From Pyrenophora tritici-repentis (taxonomy: Eukaryota > Ascomycota > Dothideomycetes > Pleosporales > Pleosporaceae), in the NCBI RefSeq assembly GCF_003171515.1, contig NC_089398.1, positions 1,240,001-1,304,000 on the forward strand: a stretch of 64,000 bases of DNA, written 5' to 3'. The notes below the pieces were generated by a model that was not told where the DNA came from, made no database searches, and worked only from the letters and a program-made list of their open reading frames with translations. Both the position numbers and the translations under genes were made by a program. Below are positions 11,110 through 22,531 of this stretch, one piece after another; the stretch's first letter is position 1, and each line of letters starts with the position of its first letter.

Positions 11110-14100
11110 CTAGGCCATTCCCTCAATGCCCTGTGAGAGTCGGTCTTCCATGGCCTTGACCAAGACAGGCGGTACGGATTCGTCAGTAGCACGGATAGTG
11201 ATGCGGTACATCTGTGTACTGTTAGCTCATGACCCTTATGGCTTTCAGAGTTACATACCTGAGTCTCAAAGTTGGGTTCCAGTCTCAGCAGACAGCCAAA
11301 CTTGCCCTCACTTGAATGGAGTACTGTTGCACCCACGACATTCTTCACATTGGGATCCACACCGGAGACGATACCCCACTTGAAGCCCTTGACTACTTTT
11401 TGTACAAAGTCCGTGTTCATAGTTCGGTTTTTACTGACGAGACCGAAGATGCTTTGTGCCTCACGAGGTGCACCGCCAATCTGCTTCCAGCGCTTGAAGA
11501 AGTCTTCTGCACTCAGTTCAGCGCCCTCCATGTATTTGTGGAGGAGCACTGGGAGTTGTAGGGTCAGGCCTTGTAGAGCACCTGCAAGGTAGGATATGCG
11601 GATGGTAGGTGGGTCGATGAAGACATTTTTGCACTCAAACATGATCGTTTGCTGTGTTTGACCTTCTGGCGGAATTGTGGTGTCGGGAAGGCCCTTGATA
11701 TCCGTCTTTAGCGTTTCTGAAGACCTGTTGTCGAGCGTTGTGGTGAACGAGCCCATTGCAAACTTTGACTTGTTGGTGAAGTAAAAGATGAGAGCGCCCA
11801 ATTGCCCTCGGTACTCTGTACGAAGACCAACTTGTATTTGCTGGTCTTCGTACAGCACACCTTCGGGGCGGAGCAGCAGACGAGTGTAGCCGATTTCCCA
11901 GTCTGGACTAAGATGCGCGGCGCTTGCGAGGTTCGGTGCCTTGAGAGCATTGACGTCCATGTTCAGATCCAGACCCTCCAGGTCGCTCGATATCGCGGCA
12001 GCGCCGTTTGTGCCATTCGCAGCGCCGGTCTTTGCATCCTTCGGAACCGGCTCCGTAAAACTTCGCTTCACACCAGCAGATGACTTTTGCCGTGAAAGAC
12101 CAAACTCCTTGAGATCCGCATTTGCATCTTTACCACCGACCACCCATGTCCGCTTGTCGCTAGTCGTGGCGTGCTTCTGGTGTAATCGTGAGAGTAATGC
12201 TGATGTTCGTTCGGGGTAGGGAGGCATCTCGTCGCATACAGTTCGTAACAGGTCGTCGGTCGGCATCGTGGCGAGTGTGAGGTATTCACATGCTCTCTGC
12301 TGGAGTTCCGAATCGAGAGAATGGCTGTACGCGCGGAACGCTTGCAGGAGCTGTGGCTTGATCTCCGGGAAGAGGTTCACGTACTTGACATAGCATGAGA
12401 GTAGTATCGCTCGCGTACTTGACGAACATCCTCGCATCTTTGCGCTCAACGCCAGGAACTGCTCGATCGGACTGCACCCTTTGCTGTCGGCGATCAAGTG
12501 GCCAAACTCTCCAAGTAGGTAACCTCCAATCTTTACCAGCGTCTCGTGGCAATCTGATTTGATGTACTGTAGGATAGTCTGTGCGGCGTATACCTGTAGC
12601 TCCTCGTTGTTGGTCGTGATTTGGATAACTCGCTGCCATACTTCGTCGCTAACATGGTCTCCGGCCATGGCAATCAGGCGCAACGATATGTCGACATACC
12701 ATTGAACATCTGTGGCGTACTTCTCAGTTAGGATGGCAATCTTCAGTACCATCTCTTCTCGTATCGCATAGTCGGCCGATTGTAGGTACCGGAGGAGTTC
12801 GCCCACGATTGCTTGCGCATTTGTCGGATCGCACATGCTGTAGAGCAGATCCAGACCCTGTCGTCGCACACTGATATCCCTGTCTCTTAGCGATCCGATG
12901 ATGATTGCCTGATGCTTCTTGATGGGGTCGAGGTTTTCGGATCGAGCAGCCAGATGTGTCATCGCCTCCAGTCCCAGATATCGCACGTTGGTTTCCCGTG
13001 ATGCAATGAACTTGCCCAGTCGCTGTGAGATTTGTACCATGAGGTCCTGTTCCGTATCAAGGTGGATGACTAGGTTGATTGCTTCGAAGAGGACAGCGTT
13101 CTGCGCATTGTTTTGTTGTACGTTCTTGGGCATCTCTAGGGCCGAGTCCATAATCTTCTGAAGGGCTTCGCGAATGAGTTGCCGAATATGCGAGTCCTCT
13201 GTTTTGTGTTAGTCGCGAGATTATTGTGTTTTGATATTTACTGACCTGGTGGTGGGTAGTATTGCAGGAGTTTTAGCAGCTTGACTAATATCCATGGACA
13301 GGGGACCTTGTAGTAGAAGTAGCCTTCGGCGCACTCGTTGTCGACGACTATGCGCTTCAATCTGTTCGCTGCCTTTACGTAGCTTCCCTTGTATTGTTCG
13401 GTGTTGTCCTGGACCAGTGCTGTGACCAATGAGGTGACGGAGAGGGCCACACCCATATCGGGATCATCCATGAGCGATATAATTCGTTCAGCCCATTCGT
13501 GCTGTACGATGGCAGGGTGTTTCCGGTATAGACGCAGTAGAGTGAGAGCAGCCTTCTTCTTGACGAATGCTTTGGAGGCCCTGTCCAATGTCAGCTTGGC
13601 CGCGGATGTGTTCTCGGGTGACATACGGTGAGATGAGGAGGCGGTGGACCTCTGCACTCAATGCCTCTCCCAACTCCTTGCCACCGACGTTTGCAATCGC
13701 ATGCAGCGCGAGGCAGTTGTTGAGCTCATTGTGGTCCAGCAGGTCCTTCCTGATGCTGTTAACAACCAGGTGCAGCAGTTCGTGCTCCTCGTGGAGGAAG
13801 AGGGTGACGGCGAGATATCCAATCTGTTTTTCCGAGTATTTGGTCGCCGAGATGAGGTTGACGGCTTCGAGATGTCCGAAATCGACGTTCCATCCGAGAA
13901 TGTATATGTACAGGAGCTGTTCACATCAGTACGGGTGCATGTGAAAAGGCATTGGAGCGTGTACCTTGCAGACGTATTTCTTCTTCTGGTAACCGTTCAG
14001 GCCGGCATCTGGGAGTCACCAAGTCAGAGCAGGTCATGGGGAAGCGAGTCTTCTAAGTACCTCTGAACTTTTGTCTGCAGTCTAGTTAGCCTTCCGGTCT

Positions 14101-14431
14101 TCCCTGCGTCTCGGCATCGTGTACGCACCGAATGTTGGCCAGCTCCTTGTTGATGCGCTTCTCTTCCAGCTCGCGGGCGCGAGCATTCCGCAAATCAGCA
14201 ATGAAGGAAACCAGACCTGCACACGTTTATAAGCCATAATGCACTGCCGCCATATGATATGTGTGTGTGTGTGTGGATTCCCGTACCTCGCATCGTCGGC
14301 ACGTTGCCTGACTGCTCGCGACTGAACAGCCCTCCACCAGCCCTCGCTGCCATCTTGGAAGTGACCGAGGCCGCCATGCTGGTGGTAGTTGAGGTGGGTG
14401 GGCGGTTCCCACCTGGTAGATAGCCCGACAA
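11110..14431 (-). CDS. APL3: AP-2 complex subunit alpha (alpha-adaptin)
   Basis: Large subunit of the AP-2 clathrin adaptor, acting in cargo and PI(4,5)P2 recognition at the plasma membrane during endocytosis. Eight exons: 14431-14287, 14216-14129, 14074-14061, 14008-13965, 13916-13627, 13580-13246, 13198-11259 and 11211-11110. All frames agree and give 985 aa, the normal family size. The N-terminal trunk begins with the family signature LVSFIADLRNARARELEEKR (about residues 50-69), then YQKKKYVCKLLYIYILG and HEAT-like helices to about residue 640. A variable hinge follows, then the appendage domain from about residue 690 (LLRPEGVLYEDQQIQVG). The last exon ends in MYRITIRATDESVPPVLVK, as in other alpha-adaptins. 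Exon 3 is only 14 nt. The extra N-terminal 30-40 residues before MRG are not conserved, and Met19 or Met27 could be the real start. Intron 1 holds a short GT repeat (about 14261-14275). Confidence 0.95.
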
Positions 14432-15322
14432 TGCGGCGGTGTTTGGTGGTGCGCTATCAAGAGTAGCGGTACGGTCCTCGAGGCAGGGTTATGCCGGCGT
14501 GCGCGCCTGCGGAGCGGAGGTGGATAGTTCGCGAAAGGGGCGGCTGTCAGCGGATTCTAGGCGCGGTTTGCAGAATTAGGGCGCAGTCAGAGGCAAGTCT
14601 GTAGATTGAATCACACAAGCATTGCTCATCATCTTTTACACACCCAAACACTGCAATGTCCGTCTGTTCAGAAAAAGGTGACACTGGAGTATATGCATCT
14701 TCTACACGGGATTGCCAAGACTGACAGGGTCTAGCGTGGGTAGCTCTTTCCGCACCGTGCGACACCCCAACGACTTGCAATCAATGTCACTCCTCCCCGC
14801 CCAATGTCAGACACTCTCTCGAGTACTATCTGCACAAACACATGCGCAGACAGACTATGCAAACTTAGGTCCTCATTCACATAAGACCTGCCGTCGTCCT
14901 AGAACCTGGTCTTGGTCCATACTAGCAGCTGAGGTGCGGATACACGTTTAGCAGGCATTGCTACCATATGCAAGTGATTGTTAGGGGCATATTGGCGCCG
15001 TGCTACAATGCGACAGTATCCATTCAACACTATGCAGGGAACACGCAGTTACACTCAGCATAGCACCTCCTTCGACGTCCAACTAAGCAAAGACATAGCC
15101 CGAAAGCCACACCCGGCAACACTTTACGCAACAAAATGCTTCACTACACATCCGGAGTACACGATATAGACAAGATGTTGTTTGTTTCATTCATAAGCCA
15201 CTTAGACTAGGTATCATTATCACTCTGCGGCTTGAACCCGCCATAACGCCAAAACACCCTGCCCATGCCACACTCTCTTGCTTCAAGTGCAGAGACACAC
15301 AGCTCTCATCTCAACGACCAAT
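14432..15322. other. Intergenic region
   Basis: About 890 bases between the start of the AP-2 alpha gene and the end of the metallothionein-like gene. It should hold the AP-2 alpha promoter. No gene is supportable. Confidence 0.5.
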
Positions 15323-15675
15323 CTATTTCTTGGTGGTGAAGTCGGTCTCGAGGTTTGAAGAAGCGCCCGTCTCGGAGCGGCTGCAGTTGCAAGCGTCTAC
15401 ATGAATTAGCCCAACTGAAAAATAGTACACTGCTACATATGTGGCCGAGACTCACCTTCGGCGCGCTTTCCGCAGGCACATGCTGAAGAGGGGAGCTTGT
15501 TCTCAGTGGCGGCCTTGTCGCAGGCTAGAATGCTGGGTTAGCACAATGAACTACACAGTCACAAGGACCGTCGAGGGAATAACGTACTGCACTGGAGCGC
15601 GGGCTGCTTTCCGCAAGAGCAAGTAGCCTCCTGGGCGCACACGCAGGTGCCGTTGTTACGTCCGCAGCAGACCAT
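15323..15675 (-). CDS. Small cysteine-rich metallothionein-like protein (76 aa)
   Basis: Probable cytosolic metal-binding or metal-tolerance protein. Exons 15675-15588, 15524-15456 and 15396-15323 join in frame to 76 aa. There are 12 cysteines: an N-terminal CC at 3-4 and five C-x-C pairs at 11/13, 19/21, 29/31, 45/47 and 55/57. The C-terminus is ETDFTTKK. Start (MVCCGR) and end match, from memory, a family of short fungal Cys-rich proteins related to copper-resistance Crd2-type metallothioneins; related proteins usually seem to carry more C-x-C modules, so this one may be shortened. All introns fall between C-x-C modules. There is no signal peptide. Metal specificity cannot be read from the sequence, and the identity rests on the cysteine pattern and remembered relatives. 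Confidence 0.8.
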
Positions 15676-16218
15676 CTTGAATGTTTGGTGGATGAGGTAG
15701 GAGGCGAATAGACGTGTGGTTGTTGGTTTGCAAAGTTGAATGTAGTAATCGGGTAAAGTAAACTTGGTGAGTTGATTGTATTGCAGTAAATAGTGAGAGC
15801 ACTACCCTTATATATTCCTCTCAGTACCAGACTGCCGCGTACGTAGTTGTCATGGAACCATCCGTGGCTAGCGGTGGAATCGCGTGACCGCCGGCCCTGG
15901 GCCAATCAGCGCCCACTTGATTACGCCGCTGCCATCACTCGACGCGGCGAACGCCAAGGTGATTATCCAATGCCTTTCGCATGCCTGCTATTTGCTATAG
16001 ATCTCGCAATGCTTCTATCTGATTGATAAATCCTCGGTTGGTATGCGGCCGTGTACGGCCGAACTATGCGTGTCGGTCAATCGGTGGAAGGTTCGAGCAT
16101 GTAGACGGATCAGAACAATCAACGGGTCATTATGCATCAAAGTCCATAAAGTTAAACAAGTGGAGAGTGCTTTATTAAGAAGATGTATATGTAAAAGACA
16201 TTCAGAACGTTAGAGTCT
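15676..16218. other. Intergenic region, promoter of the metallothionein-like gene
   Basis: About 540 bases containing the promoter of the Cys-rich gene and the 3' flank of the SmgGDS-like gene. Apart from a TATA-like element near 15810 I see no further feature. Confidence 0.5.
15808..15814 (-). promoter_or_regulatory. TATA-like box of the metallothionein-like gene
   Basis: On the minus strand the sequence reads TATATAA, followed by GGG, about 135 bases upstream of the ATG at 15675. Position and sequence fit a TATA box, which in fungi is typical of inducible stress and metal-response genes. Confidence 0.5.
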
Positions 16219-18599
16219 TCATGCGGGAGCTGTGCTAGTCCGCTTCATGCCTTTCCCCTTCAACCGTTCCCTCGCCGGGGATTCCTTCACCGTCCGAGGA
16301 GAGACTTGCTCAAAGTTGTCCATGACCTCTCTCACCCTCACCGGTGTTCTTGGTCGGTCATAATTAGGATCTCCCGCATATGTAGAAGTCCTGGGCCGAC
16401 CAGGCGTCGTTATTGCAGCTTCTGTAACCCTCCTCGTCAAGTCTCGGACTCTCCCTGGCGAGTCTCGTCCAGGACTACTCACTACACTGATGTCGCCCGA
16501 GGATCTACGCCACGTGCTATTGTCCCGCTGGTGTTTGGACAGCGACTGTCTAATGCGAGAGTATTGTGTCCATTTGGTCAGCCTGGAAGTCCTTAGTACT
16601 TCCCCGACGGCTTCTTGGAGTTCTCTTACCGCATTGTTCTGCAGCGCTTGGAGCAGCACAATCGCGTTTTGATGGTCTCTACTAGCTGTTGTGGGTGTTT
16701 GCTGTGCAAGACCTGCTTCTGTTGCATTTGCATGCTCTTTAATAGTTTCAAGGAGGCCAGCATCTTCTTTGATTTCTTCAGCAATGGATGCGGCGCCTTC
16801 CATAGTCTGGGCCAGCAAGCCTAGGCCGAGTAGCCCTTCGGATCTGGCTTCAGGATAGAAACGCTGGCGTACGAGCTGGGCGATCGGTTTGGCAATCTGG
16901 GGTACCTGCAAAATCTGTATTTGCACTGCCTCAACATCCTTCTCGGCATTCGGTCGCCCAAGATAGCGAAGCATGGCAACAATGGTACGGCCGAGCTCGA
17001 CCATGGGATTTTTCATCGTGGTGCTGGGTAGTGGCGCAGATGGGGCAAGGGCTTGCTCGACGATGTGTGAAAAAATGACGGTTTCGGCCGAGATCTCTGA
17101 GTCTGTTGCTTCGGTATCGGGGCCGACCGTCTCGTACATGACTTTTTCGATGTTGTGGAAATTGCCGGTAACGAGCTTGCAAAGCATAGCTGCTGCTTCG
17201 CCACGAACCGACGGGTCTTCGAGTACGAGCATACGACAGCATGCTTCCATGAGACCGGCATCTGCAAGTACAGCCCTGTTAGCCTCTGGAAAGGTAAGAT
17301 GTCGCATGAAACCAGCCGCAGCGTATAGAAGCGCCAGCTTATCACTCTTCTTGAGAATAGTTATCAACCGGAGATGAAGCTCCATAATTTTGACCATGTC
17401 GATGCAAACCTCATCAGACATGGCCAAGTTTCCAACCATAACACATGCACATATCGTCGACGGGTGTGCGCTTTCCCATGGTGCTCGAAGCTTTGCTTCC
17501 AATCTTTCGATGACTGGACTTCTGACGTTGAAGTTTCGTGCAAAAACATCCGTCGATGAAGCTGCAGACAGCAGACCGATCAGCTGAGCTAGCAACAGGA
17601 CCTGAGCCTCATCTGACGTGACGGTGTCAGCGTTCTTGCTTGTTGCAAGCTCCTGGAATACAGCCTCGATCTCGTCGGGCTGAAGACGTGCCTCAAACTC
17701 CAGCATCAGTGTGACAAGGTCGTCTAACAGTTTTGGTGTTGCAATTCTCTGCTGGAATTCCATATCCTGAAGATAATGGACCAAGATGGCCATATATTCG
17801 AGATGGTGATCTTCATCGTATTGGAGCGCCACATTTAGTAAACTCTTGAACGTTTCGAGCGAAACTTCGTCTTTGAACTGCGCATCATTTAGGTTGCTCG
17901 TAGCCCAACTGAGTAAATCTGTGGCGTAGTCAAGTCCAGATTCAGGTATCCTGTCAAGGACAAGGTATGTTGTTATTGTGGCATCTAGCCTAAGGGCGGC
18001 AGCGGCGGCTTTGGCAGGTTCTATCTGCGTGAGCAGTCTTCCTCGAGGTCTTGGTGTTGCTGCTTACCAAAGTCGTTGCAAAGATTGAAAAGCACAGCCA
18101 ATGCAGTTAGACGAAGCTCTGGTGATGTGAGACAGCCAGCAATGCTTTGCATGTCCCTTACGGCGATCTCTCTGTTTGTATCTTGGCCACAGTCAGACTA
18201 TTTGCACCGTTACAAGGTCGGCATACGGTACCATTGTCAGCTACTGAGTTGCCGATGACTCTCAGGTATTGCTTCGCTATGGGATCCTCATGGCGAACAG
18301 TAGACAGGCCGCGAAGAGCGTATGCTAGGATGCCACTGTCTCTGAATGGAGTCTGCCATCGTTCTATCCGCTGTCAGCAGCGTTAGTTTAGCGAGGGCGT
18401 GGAACATACTTCGGCCACCAACAGCCGTCCCAAGAAGTTGTAGCGTCTTCTCTGCTGGCTCATGGTCTCCACTACGTGTCAAAGCCTCGAGCTTATGCAC
18501 GTAGCCTGTGAGAGCAGCGGTCTGGCCTGCAGGGTTCCCTTGGAGTAGGCGCTCTAATGACGCTATATATTCGCCAAGCTCCTCATTGGATAATGGCAT
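16219..18599 (-). CDS. Armadillo-repeat protein, SmgGDS (Rap1GDS1)-like
   Basis: Four exons, 18599-18410, 18363-18232, 18169-18068 and 18020-16219, join in frame to 741 aa. Donors are GTATGT, GTACCG and GTAAGC. The second junction is the least sure: its donor and its acceptor (ACAGAG) are not ideal. The body is almost wholly helical armadillo-like repeats (for example LRLTALAVLFNLCND and LLYAAAGFMRHLTFPEANR, the latter near residue 360). The fungal and animal family with this architecture is the GDP-dissociation stimulator for small GTPases such as Rap/Rho/Ras, a chaperone-like exchange factor in the cytosol. The last 80-100 residues are Ser/Arg/Pro-rich and disordered. A general ARM-repeat scaffold is the alternative. 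The start at 18599 (MPLSNEELGEY) was preferred to an in-frame Met farther upstream because the upstream residues look non-coding. The gene is divergent from DPM3. Confidence 0.75.
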
Positions 18600-19033
18600 G
18601 TCGTAGGGAAGTGATGATGAAGAAACGCAATTGCCGAAAAAGTTGTTGATGATGCTCAGGTGTTCATAGTGGCGGTACAAGCGGGACAATGATGGCAAAC
18701 AGTTCCAATCACCTGCAGCCGCCGTACGCGCAACAATGGACCGATAGAAGCACTGGAAACTCTAGAAAGGCTGCAATGGATCAGCGGCTTGTTTTTTTCA
18801 GACGCAAAGACTATGAATTCCTGCGCCAACCTCGACCCACCACCTGCTCGCGGGTTGGCGTAGCCGCCTTGCCCTGTTTGGATCCGCTGGACCCCTAGCA
18901 TCAGATCCCTTGGCAACATTTCAGCGATCTGGCACCGAACTCTCAACACCACACGACGCCAAACTTGACGCTATTCTGAACATCCTGACCACAGACACTC
19001 ATTGAATTCAGGCCCCGCTACAATACCGCCAAG
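18600..19033. other. Divergent promoter region, SmgGDS-like gene and DPM3
   Basis: 434 bases between two start codons pointing away from each other. It must contain both promoters. No open frame here looks coding, and no TATA box is obvious. Confidence 0.5.
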
Positions 19034-19465
19034 ATGACGCGGGCCCAACAGACTATCAGCATTGCGATGCTCCTAACCTCGGTATGTCACCCCCTTAGTC
19101 TGCAGTCTTGAAGTTTGTGTGCTAAATTATGCTAGATTTACCTCGCTTTGTTCCTGCAGGTCATCCCATTGCCTGAAAAGATCCAGGCAGAAGTTGTTCC
19201 AGTTGTAAGTATACGCTATCCCCCAATGCCTTGTCCTCAATTCCCTTCACCCGCATACGCACCACTACCACTTCTGGGCTTAACTGACCACACACAGCTT
19301 CCTTTCTGGGCTCTCATCTCCTTCGGCTCATACCTTCTATTCAAGCTCGGTTGGGGCGTTTTTACCTTCAACGACGTACCAGAGGCGCACGCGGAGATTA
19401 TGCAACAGATAGCAGAGGCACGGAAAGACCTCAGCGCAAAGGGGGTCGATGTTGGCGAGGACTAG
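19034..19465 (+). CDS. DPM3: Dolichol-phosphate mannosyltransferase subunit 3
   Basis: Small ER membrane protein that tethers and stabilises the catalytic DPM1 subunit of dolichyl-phosphate-mannose synthase, which supplies mannose for N-glycans, O-mannosylation and GPI anchors. Exons 19034-19081, 19136-19204 and 19298-19465 give 94 aa. The first transmembrane segment is about residues 7-25 (TISIAMLLTSIYLALFL), the second about 40-60 (PFWALISFGSYLLFKLGWG). The conserved cytosolic signature FNDVPEAHAEIMQQI follows, then a short coiled tail. Length, two-TM topology and tail motif match the family. Both introns have GT donors and pyrimidine-bounded acceptors. The gene converges on the OXLD1-like gene; the stop codons are about 150 bases apart. 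Confidence 0.95.
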
Positions 19466-19612
19466 ATGGGCTAGGGGTGCTGGGAGCTACATAATTTGGG
19501 CGTTGTTGGGACCTATGGGAGGGCTTTGATAGGGGCTATAATGGTGGGGTATTTGAACACAATCTATAAACGCTACGGAGACAGCAAGTTCGCATCGGAT
19601 CAACGTCACTGC

Positions 19613-20425
19613 TCACGCAGCAGTGGTGGTCTCGGCTTGCTTCTGCGCCAGCTTCAACTTCTTTTCGGTTCTCATAAACTCTCGGATGCCCACGGGTACA
19701 TCCTCGAACAGCTTGTCTCTGTCCACGTCCTCTAAACCGCCGTCCCAGTTCGTCTCGCTGCCACCCCCGTCATCGTCCATACTGGTAGCAACATGACTCG
19801 GCATGCCTTCCCCCGCTACCATGCTTCCAGTGCCCTTGCCCTCCTGTCGTTGTGCTTGCATTGCTGCTCTCGCCTGCGCGCTCTTCTCTGCCCATTCTTC
19901 CATCTCGTCCCGGTACATATCCCAGACACAGTTCACGCAGCCAGACATGCAGCAGTTGTCTGGTTCCTCTGGGCGTGGAGGGACGAGGACACCAGCAACG
20001 TTTTGGGACGACTTCATAATCTCTTGTTTGCGTTCCTCGAGAGCGGTTGTTGAACCGAAGATTATACGTGCTTTGGCAAATGTCTCTTCCTTCTGCGTCT
20101 TAGGCGCTTCTTGAGGTGGTTCTGGGGTTGTGTGGGATAATGGCTGGACTTCGGCGAGAGGTTTCTTTAGCATGTCTACGCCTGGTCAAATCAAGCATTA
20201 GACAATGTGAATGGGGGTCCAACCTTCATAGTAACCAGTAAGTGGCCTGGCCTGTTCACCTTCGGGTGCAATATAGCCTTTGAACCGCTGCTGCATCCGA
20301 TTGCTATTCTGTAGCCCAATTCTTCCCGTTCCAATTGAAGCATGCGACCTGCGCCATGACTTCAAGCAGGAAGCGCATAATCTCTGGTGCAGTGCCATTA
20401 CTCCCGAGAATACAAGGTGTTCCAT
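19613..20425 (-). CDS. Oxidoreductase-like (OXLD1 family) mitochondrial protein
   Basis: Exons 20425-20224 and 20181-19613 give 256 aa. The family signature is the short Cys motif PDNCCMSGCVNCVWDMYRDE near residues 140-160, diagnostic of the oxidoreductase-like N-terminal domain (OXLD1 in animals). The biochemical role of the family is not established. The first about 45 residues are rich in Arg, Ser and Leu with few acidic residues, like a mitochondrial presequence. The C-terminal half is acidic and charged. The intron donor is a weak GTTGGA, but the splice keeps the frame (YYE-GVDMLKK). An alternative first exon starts at an ATG at 20550 and also encodes a basic presequence-like peptide; joining it would need an intron I cannot place confidently. 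Confidence 0.75.
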
Positions 20426-20773
20426 GTGCCCATCGAGACATTCGAGAATTTGGGGCGTAGGAACTCTAATTGCTTGTTGCGACTGGTTGAACTGGCCACC
20501 ACTCTCTTTGCGAGCTTAGTGAGAGTAGCAACTCGACGATTCGACGTCATTTTGCGCTGCCTCTCCGAGCGTCGGCAAAAGCTACAGCGAACGCCGACAG
20601 GGTATCAACACCAAAACACGCGCCGGCCGACGCGTCGGTATTGACTGTCGTGTCGCATAGCCACACTCAACCTGCGATACCATACCATAACATATTCATA
20701 GCATGACACAATACGATCCTGCGCACATATACTAAGAGCCCATTCATCTCATCTTACTCCGACATATAACACT
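20426..20773. other. Divergent promoter region, OXLD1-like gene and CENP-O-like gene
   Basis: 348 bases between two diverging starts. It includes the possible alternative 5' exon of the OXLD1-like gene (ATG at 20550, minus strand) and otherwise promoter sequence. Confidence 0.5.
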
Positions 20774-22387
20774 ATGAACGAGCCACCATCGAAGCGGAGG
20801 AGGACAAACTCACCCGACGACCGAGCATCGAGCCCTCTCAGAAAGCCTCCGCGAAGACCTTCATATGCATCGCCTACGAAATCCCAACTTGCGCGCAACT
20901 ATCCGAACCTTTTGCCCTCCAGGAGATCCACTCTCAGCGCATCTCCCAGGCGCCCGCGCCCCGCTGCTGGACAGAATGGACTTCAAAGAGAGAAATTGAG
21001 CGACGCAACCCTTGGCGCTCAAGAGTCTGCCAAAGAGAAGGAAAATGGGGCGTTCGGAACGCCACTAGAGGCAGGAGAAGACGACGAGTCAGAACTACCA
21101 GGAACACCACCAACCCAGGAGAGAGGCGTTCTCTTTTCCTCCCCAAGCAAGCGGCCTCCACGCGCCAAGGGACCCGTGAAACAACCTCCATTGCGACAGA
21201 AAGCGCCAGCGGTACAATCAGACGACATCACAAGAACCTTTGAAGACGGGCCTACACAGGAAAATATACCAGGAGATACACAGCTGGCGACTCAGCAAAT
21301 ACAAGCCCCAGACCCGGATATCGAACGGAGAAAGCAGGAAAAGGCACGATTACAGCGCCAAGTAGAAGATTTGGAGGCTGAGATATCAAGATGCGCCGAG
21401 GAGGTTGTCAAAGAGCAGCGGCGTGCGCCAGACGAGACTTTATCGTCAAAGGAGCGCAATGATTTAATGTCGGTACACAATCCATGACACCGCAGCATTT
21501 ACTAACTTGTTATCAGTGCCTTTATTTCAAAACTCGCCGGCTCAGATACAGAATCAGAGAAACCAGCACCTGTATCAACGCTACTATGTTCATTCCTCCC
21601 CTTCGGCGCACTCTCAGTACCTCAGCCACGCCCCAAACAATCAGCCAAGCCCATTCCCTCCCACCGACCCCTAGATCTCGCGGACCCCTTACCCTACCTC
21701 GAAATGTTCACCTCCCTAAACTTCTCCACGCAACTCAGCCTCCCCCGCAGCAAGATCCTTCCAGCATCAAAACGCGTCCACCAAAAACACACAATCGGCA
21801 TCACTGGCCCCCAGAAACTTCTCACAGCCCAAGTCGCCATCACCATCGACGGTCTCGCACACCAGGTTGTCGATATGCAAGTCTTACGTCTCTCACCGTG
21901 GGCAGAGTGCGAATTGGGTTCTTTCGTCCGCGCGAGGGCGCTGGAGAAGGATATCGGTAATGCGGCGTGGGCTGTGGATTCGTATTGGGAACTTGCGAAG
22001 AAACGGGCGCAGTATTGGCATAAATGCGAGACGGCGTTTGCGCATCTGCTCGCTGGACGCGGTGACGAGGATGCGGAGAATGACGTATCAAAGGCGAAAG
22101 CAAAGACGGGCATATCGCGTAAGGATCTGAATCGTAATTTAGGTCGTGATACATTGGTCCTGCAAGATAAGCATGTTTTGCTGAAGTTGAATTGGCGAAT
22201 TGGCTTCGATTGGACGGGCGAGGCCGAGTCGGATGTCACTGTTGAGGCTGCTTTTCCTAAGGTTTGGTCGGAAACGGATATGGGTGCTAGTCTTAAGAAG
22301 GTGCCGGAGACGTTTGCGTCGCTGCTGCGTACAAAAGGGGTGTTTGGGGCAACGAGGGTCATGGTGGCGCTATTGTTTGCGCAATAG
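20774..22387 (+). CDS. CENP-O/Mcm21-like inner kinetochore protein
   Basis: Likely subunit of the COMA/CCAN inner kinetochore complex in the nucleus. Exons 20774-21468 and 21517-22387 give 521 aa. The first 170 residues are disordered, basic and SP/TP-rich (SKRPPRAKGP, GTPPTQERG), fitting cell-cycle kinase targets. A coiled coil follows (about 180-225, RRKQEKARLQRQVEDLEAEI). The C-terminal domain holds the CENP-O pattern: RPLDLADPLPYLEMFTSLNF, QKHTIGITGPQKLLTAQVAI, and LRLSPWAECELGSFVRARALE followed by a Trp-rich stretch (AAWAVDSYWELAKKRAQYWHKCE). The donor is the unusual GTCGGT, chosen because it alone restores the frame; the branch site TACTAAC and acceptor TTATCAG are excellent. The gene converges on the BTB gene. 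Confidence 0.75.
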
Positions 22388-22531
22388 ACGATGAAAGGTA
22401 TGTTAGTTTGTGCAAGCGGTTCATGAACTAAAAATGGTATTCATATATCTTCGAGCTTGTAGATATGTTGAGCTTTCTGTGTAATCACCCCATGTGGATG
22501 ACCCACTGTACATACAAGTATATGGGACGAC

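Noticed and set aside
21694..22362. 222-codon minus-strand frame
   Set aside because: Antisense shadow of the CENP-O-like coding exon.
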